From Pseudonocardia thermophila (GTDB taxonomy: Bacteria; Actinomycetota; Actinomycetes; Mycobacteriales; Pseudonocardiaceae), in assembly GCF_900142365.1 (NCBI RefSeq), contig NZ_FRAP01000021.1:62001-126000 (forward strand): 64,000 nt of DNA, read 5' to 3'. This document shows positions 58,859-64,000 of this stretch, piece after piece (the first letter of the stretch is position 1; every line of letters begins with the position of its first letter). Below the pieces are notes generated by a model. It searched no databases and had not been told where the DNA came from. It saw only the letters and a list, made by a program, of their open reading frames with translations. Made by a program: the position numbers and the translations under genes.

Positions 58859-60822
58859 CGCGTGACCTGCACCCACTTCGCCACGGACGGCACCCCCTGG
58901 TCGTCGACCAGGAACAGCATGTAGAAGCCCGGCAGCGCGATCGTGTCCTCCTTCGGCACCGTCAGCTCCAGGGTGCCGTCCGAGTTCTTCTCGATGTCGA
59001 GCGCCACCGAGCGCTGCTCGAGGTCGGTGACGTGGGTCGACGCACCGGGCTTGATCAGCCGCGCCTTCGCGATCCGGTCCGCGTCCGGGGTGGCGACCGT
59101 CATGGTCTCCCCGAGCCCCACCGTCGACGGCGCATCGGCGATGGTCGGCCGCTCCCCGCGGAAGAGGTACGCGGGGGTGAAGATCTCCAGCCGCTTCTCG
59201 AACTGCGCCGGCTTGGTGTTGTCCTTGTCCCGGAACAGCGCCTGGCCACCGAGGGTCATGACCTGGCCGGTGGGCAGCAGGATGCCCTCCGCGTGGTAGT
59301 CGCGGCCGACGCTGGGGTCCGCCGCGGGCGTGAGCGTGTTCGTGTCCGGGTGGTAGATGCTCGCCGTGTAGTTCCAGCTGGCGCCCTTGGCGCGGTAGTC
59401 GCGGGAGCCGTTGGAGATCAGCACCGTGTCGTCGGGCAGCTGCACGACGTTCGGGTAGCGCGTCGGCGCCGGCAGCTCCGGGCCGGGCGTGTAGCGCGGC
59501 TTCGGCTCCTTCAGGTCGATCACGTCGATGCGCGCGGTCGAGCGCGGCGACTCACCGATCCCGCCGCCGCCGACGACGATCACCTTCTGGTCCTGCACCG
59601 GGCCGGCGAAGGCCGAGCCCGCGGTCTCCAGCAGATCGGGATCGCGCAGCCCGGACACGGGCGTGAAGGTGTTCTTCTTCAGGTCCCAGAAGCCGGGCTC
59701 GCGACCCTGGTCGGCCGGGCCGTAGCCGGCGTTCGCGCCCGAGTAGAACAGCACGTCCTTCTTCGCCGTCTGGAACAGCGCGGGGTAGGTCGGGAAGTAC
59801 TGCTCCAGGTCCTTGCGCTCGGTCCAGGTCTTGGTCTCCGGGTCGTAGACCTCGTTCTGGCCGGTCAGGATCTGCCCGACGCCGTCCAGGCCGGACACCG
59901 ACAGGATCTGCCCGTCGGGCAGCCCGACGAGCGAGGGGTACCAGCGCTTGTACTGCATGTCGCCGACCCGGACGTACTCCTCTTTCCACGGGTCGAACTC
60001 GAAGCTGTCGGCGATGCCCTGGAAGTCCTGCTTGTCCAGGGTGAGCTTCTCCGCCAGGCCGTAGACGTTGTTGACGTCGAGGCCGGTCAGCCCGGTGACG
60101 GAGTACTGCGCCGGGACCTCGGTGACGCCGGCGGGCCCCTCGACCTCCGACTCGACGAAGACGGTGACCTCGCTGGCGACCACGTTGACCGGGCCGTTGG
60201 GCCGGCGCGGGTTCACCGGCACCTTCTCGGCGGGCGGCAGCTCGAAGTCGTGGGTGGCCTTGTACCTCCGCCCGTCGGGCGAGACGAACTCGGTGCCCTT
60301 GGGGAACTCGTGGGCCTTGTCCGGGTCCTCGTTCTTGACCCGCATCGCGCCGCCGGCGAACTTCACCGCCGGTTCGAGCACCTCGTAGCGCTGGGTGCCG
60401 CCGGCGACCAGCAGCTTGCCGTCCTGCAGGAACGCGTGCCCGGCGCAGAACATGTCGGCCGGGGTGGGCACGAGCTTCGACTGCCCGCTCACCGGGTCGT
60501 AGACGAGCGTGCGGAAGGTGCCGGCGTCGAACATCTTCTGCTCGTTGCCCGAGCCGGCGATGATCAGCAGCTTGCCGGTCGGCAGCATCGCCGCGTGGAT
60601 GGCGTTGACCTGCACGTCCTCCGGCAGCTCGATGACGTCCCAGCGGCCGTACTGCGCCTTGTACTCGGGGCTGTCGATCAGCCACTGGTGCTGGATCTGC
60701 TCCACGAAGGAGATCGCGGGCGGCACGTTCACCGCCAGCAGCACCGCCGGAAGCGCGACGACGACGATCGGCTTCCGGAACTTGTTGACCAACCGGACGA
60801 AGCTCCGGATGACGTTCCTCAT
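58855..60822 (-). CDS. glxA: GlxA-like radical copper oxidase
   Basis: A 655-aa secreted protein with an N-terminal signal-anchor helix (~18-34) and a kelch-type seven-bladed propeller. Mononuclear copper oxidase residues are all visible: Cys126 in MFCAGH and Tyr295 in RWYPSLV as the thioether pair, Tyr509 and His510 in GRDYHAEG, and His597 in STHVTDLEQRS as further copper ligands. Streptomyces GlxA has this layout and is needed for hyphal tip glycan deposition together with CslA. ATGA overlap with cslA fits one transcript. Substrate is presumably the glucan's free reducing or C6 alcohol ends. Confidence 0.92.
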   Translation of the reverse strand: MRNVIRSFVRLVNKFRKPIVVVALPAVLLAVNVPPAISFVEQIQHQWLIDSPEYKAQYGRWDVIELPEDVQVNAIHAAMLPTGKLLIIAGSGNEQKMFDAGTFRTLVYDPVSGQSKLVPTPADMFCAGHAFLQDGKLLVAGGTQRYEVLEPAVKFAGGAMRVKNEDPDKAHEFPKGTEFVSPDGRRYKATHDFELPPAEKVPVNPRRPNGPVNVVASEVTVFVESEVEGPAGVTEVPAQYSVTGLTGLDVNNVYGLAEKLTLDKQDFQGIADSFEFDPWKEEYVRVGDMQYKRWYPSLVGLPDGQILSVSGLDGVGQILTGQNEVYDPETKTWTERKDLEQYFPTYPALFQTAKKDVLFYSGANAGYGPADQGREPGFWDLKKNTFTPVSGLRDPDLLETAGSAFAGPVQDQKVIVVGGGGIGESPRSTARIDVIDLKEPKPRYTPGPELPAPTRYPNVVQLPDDTVLISNGSRDYRAKGASWNYTASIYHPDTNTLTPAADPSVGRDYHAEGILLPTGQVMTLGGQALFRDKDNTKPAQFEKRLEIFTPAYLFRGERPTIADAPSTVGLGETMTVATPDADRIAKARLIKPGASTHVTDLEQRSVALDIEKNSDGTLELTVPKEDTIALPGFYMLFLVDDQGVPSVAKWVQVTR

Positions 60823-62606
60823 GCCACAGCCCTGATCTTGACGGTCCGTTCAGAATCGAGTTCGTAGGCCAGCTCGGGCGGGAGCTCCGGGCGCTGAGCG
60901 GACTGCGCCGCGGACCGGGCCTCGGAGGAGGCGGGCTCCGGCTTGTCGAGCCAGGCGAGCAGCATCGGGGTGAGGGTGATGATCAGCGCCAGCACCGGCC
61001 ACATCAGCACGTTGAAGTTCGCGTAGCCCAGCACGAACGCGGCGGTGATGGAGCCCCCGATGACGGCGGCCCACATCAGGTGCCGCCAGAAGGTCCAGAG
61101 GGTGTCGGTCGACGACGCCACCGCCTTCGGCGTGACGACGAACTTCGCGGGCCGGCGCAGCAGCGTCGCGAGCAGGCCGGCCGCGTAGATCGGCGACGTC
61201 AGGATCGACATGATCATCCCGCGCAGGCCGGGCGAGCCGGCCTCCTCGAACGGGCTGACGTTGTAGCGCCGGTTGCGCACGTACACCCAGAGCTGGAAGA
61301 GCGTGGCGTCGACGTAGAGCGCGAGCCACAGCTGGGGCGGCACGCTGATGCCGGTCGCGCCGAGCGTCAGGTAGATCACCGCGTTGACGCAGCCGAGCAG
61401 CCAACCCACCGCCATCGACGGGTAGAAGGCCGCGATGAGCATGTAGTGCAGCGGCCGGAACTTGCCCAGCCGGTGCAGCCGCCGCCAGAACGGGCCGATG
61501 AGCAGCTCGAACGTGCCCCGGCACCAGCGCAGCTGCTGGCTGAAGTAGTCGTTCCACGACGACGGGCCCTCGCCGACCGCGACGACGTCGGGCGTGTACA
61601 CCGAGCGCCAGCGGCCGCCGGTGGACGGGTTGCGCCGCGAGTGGATCGCCAGGCCCGTCGCCATGTCCTCGGTGATCGAGTCGATGAGGCCGCCGACGCA
61701 GCCGAGCGCCTCGATGCGCACCGCGTTGTTGGTGCCGACCAGCATCGGCGCGCCGTAGGCGTTGGCCGCCCGCTGGATGACCGAGTGGAACGGGAACTGC
61801 TGCGACTCCGCGGCCCGGGTGACGAAGCGCTCGTCGTTGGCGTAGCACTGCGGGCCGACCACGAAGGCGACATCCGGGTCGCGGAAGTAGCCCAGCATCC
61901 GCTCGGCGTACTCCGGCACGGGGACGTGGTCGGGGTCGACCGACATGAAGACGTCGTAGCGGTGCCCGTGGCGGTCCAGCCAGGCGTTGTAGTTGCCGTG
62001 CTTGGTCTTCGCCTTGAAGGCACCCTTCTTGGTGTTGTACTCGGGGATCCCCTTGCGGGAGAAGTGCCGCACGCCCTCCTCGGCGCACATGGCTTTCACC
62101 ACGGGGTCGTTGCCCTCGTCGAGCAGCCAGACGTCCAGCTTCCCCGGGTAGCGGATGCGGCGCGCCGCGTGCAGCGTCTTGCGCACCATCTCGACCGGCT
62201 CCTTGCCGGGCACGATGGTGGTGAGGAACGCCACGCGCATGCGGGGGTCGGGGCGCACCGGGATCGGGTCGCGGGCGAGCAGCGTCGCGAGGGACAGGGA
62301 GATGACGTTGACCAGGCGCAGGCCCTCGACCAGCGCCACCGAGCAGAGCACGAAGATGTTCGCGACGTTGACCCACGGGCGGTACTCGTCGTACTCGGGG
62401 TGGTGGGCGGGCGCCAGCAGGAAGACCACGAAGCCGATCTCCAGCGCCACGTTGAGCAGCACCACGACCAGGGTCCGCAGGACACGACCCCTGCTCTGGC
62501 CGCCGACCCGCTGATAGGCCACCCGGTACTCGCCCGGCGGCGGCTCGGTCACCGGGCCGGCCAGGGTGGCGAACTCCCGGATCCGGTCCGGCGTGATCGT
62601 GGCCAT
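60819..62606 (-). CDS. cslA: CslA-like cellulose-synthase-family GT2 glycosyltransferase
   Basis: A 595-aa processive glycosyltransferase with two N-terminal helices, a cytoplasmic GT-A domain (~100-350) and about five C-terminal helices. The D,D,D,QxxRW set is present: DEGND, SVDPDHVP, ITEDMAT and QQLRWCRG. It would make a beta-glucan at the membrane using UDP-sugar. It lacks the PilZ domain of BcsA, as does Streptomyces CslA. The start at ATG 62606 is the first in-frame ATG, with weak upstream pairing. The operon cslA-glxA-GH6-GH6 then runs to 56731. Confidence 0.92.
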   Translation of the reverse strand: MATITPDRIREFATLAGPVTEPPPGEYRVAYQRVGGQSRGRVLRTLVVVLLNVALEIGFVVFLLAPAHHPEYDEYRPWVNVANIFVLCSVALVEGLRLVNVISLSLATLLARDPIPVRPDPRMRVAFLTTIVPGKEPVEMVRKTLHAARRIRYPGKLDVWLLDEGNDPVVKAMCAEEGVRHFSRKGIPEYNTKKGAFKAKTKHGNYNAWLDRHGHRYDVFMSVDPDHVPVPEYAERMLGYFRDPDVAFVVGPQCYANDERFVTRAAESQQFPFHSVIQRAANAYGAPMLVGTNNAVRIEALGCVGGLIDSITEDMATGLAIHSRRNPSTGGRWRSVYTPDVVAVGEGPSSWNDYFSQQLRWCRGTFELLIGPFWRRLHRLGKFRPLHYMLIAAFYPSMAVGWLLGCVNAVIYLTLGATGISVPPQLWLALYVDATLFQLWVYVRNRRYNVSPFEEAGSPGLRGMIMSILTSPIYAAGLLATLLRRPAKFVVTPKAVASSTDTLWTFWRHLMWAAVIGGSITAAFVLGYANFNVLMWPVLALIITLTPMLLAWLDKPEPASSEARSAAQSAQRPELPPELAYELDSERTVKIRAVA

Positions 62607-62700
62607 CAGCGGTCTGTCCCCCGTGTCCCTCGTGTCTGCGGTGGCGGCCGGGTTCGCTCAGCCCCCGCGACGGGCGGGAGATCGCGCCTGCGTCGTCGAA

Positions 62701-62717
62701 CAGTCGGTCACCGACTG
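62701..62717. promoter_or_regulatory. 17-nt palindrome upstream of cslA
   Basis: CAGTCGGT and ACCGACTG (62701-62708 and 62710-62717) flank one central base, about 95 bases before the cslA start. A regulator site for the cslA-glxA operon is plausible. The regulator is unknown. Confidence 0.4.
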
Positions 62718-62787
62718 ATCGACCACGCCCCCGAGCCTGTTACGTGCGCCACGGCGAGGTGTGCCGTAACGCACAGATGCCGGACCG

Positions 62788-62818
62788 GCGGTGCCGCCGT
62801 CCCCCACGGCGGCACCGC
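62788..62818. terminator. Strong hairpin in a divergent promoter region
   Basis: Arms of 13 bp at 62788-62800 and 62806-62818 are exactly complementary around a CCCCC loop. It lies 180 bases upstream of cslA, on the far side of the palindrome from that gene. A terminator here would stop a transcript running into cslA's leader or a short leader RNA. Confidence 0.5.
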
Positions 62819-63276
62819 GGTGGCCCAGCACGTCGTGTGTTCGTAGGTGAAGACGCGGTGGGCCCGGCGGAGGTTGCCCCCACGATCGAGCGCGTCGCCG
62901 AGGCGGCTTCGAGCACGGGGGCGGCAGTGGACACGACACGAGAGATGCGCAAGCGCGGTGAGCGCGGACGCGAGCAGCGCGGTCGTCCCCCGACCGCGCA
63001 CAGCACACACGCATCCGCGTCCCCACAACCGGGACAACCGCGCGACCGCGGGCGAGGTGACGGTGGACCACCCGAACGCGGCATCCCGGCAGGGATCACC
63101 CGTTCAGCCGCGCCGGAAGCACGTTCGGCGACGACGCCCTGCAGCCGGGAATCCGCCGAGTGCGATAGTGGGGGGCGGCCGGACGGCCCGAGGGGCCGAG
63201 CGCCGGCAGGGTCGACGACGTCGATCGTGCCGACGGCGACCCCGGCACCCGAATCACCTGCCGAGAGGACCACCGC

Positions 63277-64000
63277 GTGACCGCCGCGAGCTCGGAATCG
63301 ACCTCGGAAACCACGGGATCCACGCCTCCGCGACTCGGTGTCGCCGTGATCGGCGCGGGGTACTGGGGGCCGAACCTGATCCGCAACGCGCAGGCCACGC
63401 CGGAGATGCGCGTCGAGTACCTCTGCGACCTCGACGGCGAGCGTGCCCGCCGGGTGCTCGGCGAGTACTCCACGGTGAAGGTCGCGACCTCCGTCGACGA
63501 GGTGCTCGCCGATCCCGCCGTCGACGCGGTCGCGATCGCGACCCCGGCGGCCACCCACTTCGCCGTCGCGATGGCGGCGCTGGAGGCCGGCAAGCACGTG
63601 CTGGTCGAGAAGCCGATCGCGCCGACGTTCGAGGAGGGCCTCACGCTCGCCGAGACCGCCGACCGGCTCGGCCTGGTCCTGATGGTCGACCACACGTTCT
63701 GCTACACGAACGCGGTCGCGAAGCTGCGCGAGATGATCCGCGGTGGTGAGCTGGGCGAGCTGCAGTACATCGACTCGGTGCGGATCAACCTCGGGCTGAT
63801 CCAGAGCGACGTCGACGTGCTGTGGGACCTGGCCCCGCACGACCTGTCGATCTTCGAGAACATCCTCCCCGAAGACCTGCGGCCGGTGGAGGTCGCCGCC
63901 CAGGGCTCCGACCCGGTCGGCGCAGGCCACGCCTGCGTCGCCTACCTCACCCTCAAGCTGTCGAACGGCGTGCTCGCGCACGTGCACGTCAACTGGCTGT
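63277..64000 (+). CDS. Gfo/Idh/MocA-family oxidoreductase, 3' end cut by the window
   Basis: The first 241 residues of an NAD(P)-dependent sugar dehydrogenase run to the window edge without a stop. LGVAVIGAGYWGPNLIRN is the nucleotide-binding start and HVLVEKPIAP carries the catalytic-region lysine of the family. This form, with the AGYWGPN loop, is typical of enzymes paired with DegT aminotransferases and acyltransferases (WlbA/WbpB-type 3-oxidation of nucleotide-sugars), and such genes may lie beyond 64000. The GTG at 63277 has GAGAGGA about eight bases ahead. It is divergent from cslA. Confidence 0.9.
   Translation, partial: MTAASSESTSETTGSTPPRLGVAVIGAGYWGPNLIRNAQATPEMRVEYLCDLDGERARRVLGEYSTVKVATSVDEVLADPAVDAVAIATPAATHFAVAMAALEAGKHVLVEKPIAPTFEEGLTLAETADRLGLVLMVDHTFCYTNAVAKLREMIRGGELGELQYIDSVRINLGLIQSDVDVLWDLAPHDLSIFENILPEDLRPVEVAAQGSDPVGAGHACVAYLTLKLSNGVLAHVHVNWL

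Larger units (their letters stand above)
62607..63276. other. Divergent intergenic region between cslA and the Gfo/Idh gene
   Basis: No convincing gene was found in 670 bases. It holds the 17-nt palindrome at 62701, a GTTAC/GTAAC pair at 62739-62770 and a strong hairpin at 62788. The right part (62820-63276) has coding-like composition in no single frame, and the long plus-strand ORF there is full of Arg, Gly and Pro, as expected from random GC-rich sequence. Confidence 0.5.

Noticed and set aside
60819..62606. BcsA-type bacterial cellulose synthase
   Set aside because: There is no PilZ domain and no BcsB/BcsC-like partner; the glxA and GH6 neighbours fit the actinobacterial CslA type.
62744..63280. 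A 178-aa plus-strand ORF in the cslA/Gfo-Idh divergent region
   Set aside because: It begins inside dyads, has no ribosome binding site, overlaps the true Gfo/Idh start and is rich in Arg/Gly/Pro without motifs.

Overview
The window is very GC-rich, with GC-biased third codon positions, many GTG starts, GTGA/ATGA stop-start overlaps and several leaderless-type starts. Together with the mycothiol-era DsbA-like protein, PepN, DUF5130 and CtaJ-like genes and a cslA-glxA-GH6 cluster, this points to an actinobacterium, most likely Pseudonocardiales (Pseudonocardia-like). That placement is an inference from gene content and style, not a database match.

Layout. (1) 1-11.3 kb is chromosomal housekeeping: an ABC exporter, an MBL-fold hydrolase, a DHFR-like reductase co-transcribed with an unusual TetR-NUDIX fusion, a membrane Ser/Thr kinase, a decayed gene, a DsbA-like oxidoreductase and aminopeptidase N. 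(2) 11.3-21.0 kb is a minus-strand operon of eight tightly coupled genes: four GT4 glycosyltransferases, a GT2, a Wzx-like flippase, a large DUF2206-like membrane protein and a small anchored protein. (3) 21.2-26.1 kb has a polysaccharide deacetylase divergent from a GH-A-type glycosidase, a 65-nt perfect palindrome, a Gly/Gln-tailed membrane protein, a PAP2 phosphatase, DUF5130 and a CtaJ-like subunit. (4) 26.2-31.5 kb holds a sugar-1-phosphate nucleotidyltransferase, a second PAP2, a second flippase, a GT2 and a pyruvyltransferase. (5) 31.5-47.3 kb is a ten-gene minus-strand operon: two Wzz-like chain-length proteins, an AlgD-like nucleotide-sugar dehydrogenase, two GT4s, an AsnB-like amidotransferase, a fused ADH/Gfo-Idh oxidoreductase, a heparinase-like lyase, a beta-helix lipoprotein and a Wzy/WaaL-like polymerase or ligase. 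(6) 47.4-50.3 kb encodes a GSAM-like aminotransferase and the priming polyprenyl glycosylphosphotransferase. (7) 50.4-56.3 kb is a sugar-tailoring cassette: an RmlC-like epimerase, two C-methyltransferase-like proteins (one apparently degenerate), a PIG-L deacetylase, an NAD epimerase and a DegT aminotransferase. (8) 56.7-62.6 kb is a CslA-GlxA glucan system with two GH6 enzymes. (9) At the right edge a Gfo/Idh/MocA oxidoreductase starts and is cut off.

Together, most of 11-64 kb looks like a surface-polysaccharide island. Sugar precursors are made in (4), (5) and (7), a priming transferase in (6) starts the chain, glycosyltransferases extend it, two flippases and two polymerase-like membrane proteins export and polymerise it, the Wzz pair sets its length, and lyases, hydrolases and a deacetylase trim it. 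A separate CslA/GlxA module makes and oxidises a beta-glucan. The most unusual items are the uronic-acid-type ten-gene operon, a C-methyltransferase paralogue lacking catalytic residues, and two inverted arrays of a 21-bp-period repeat between convergent genes.
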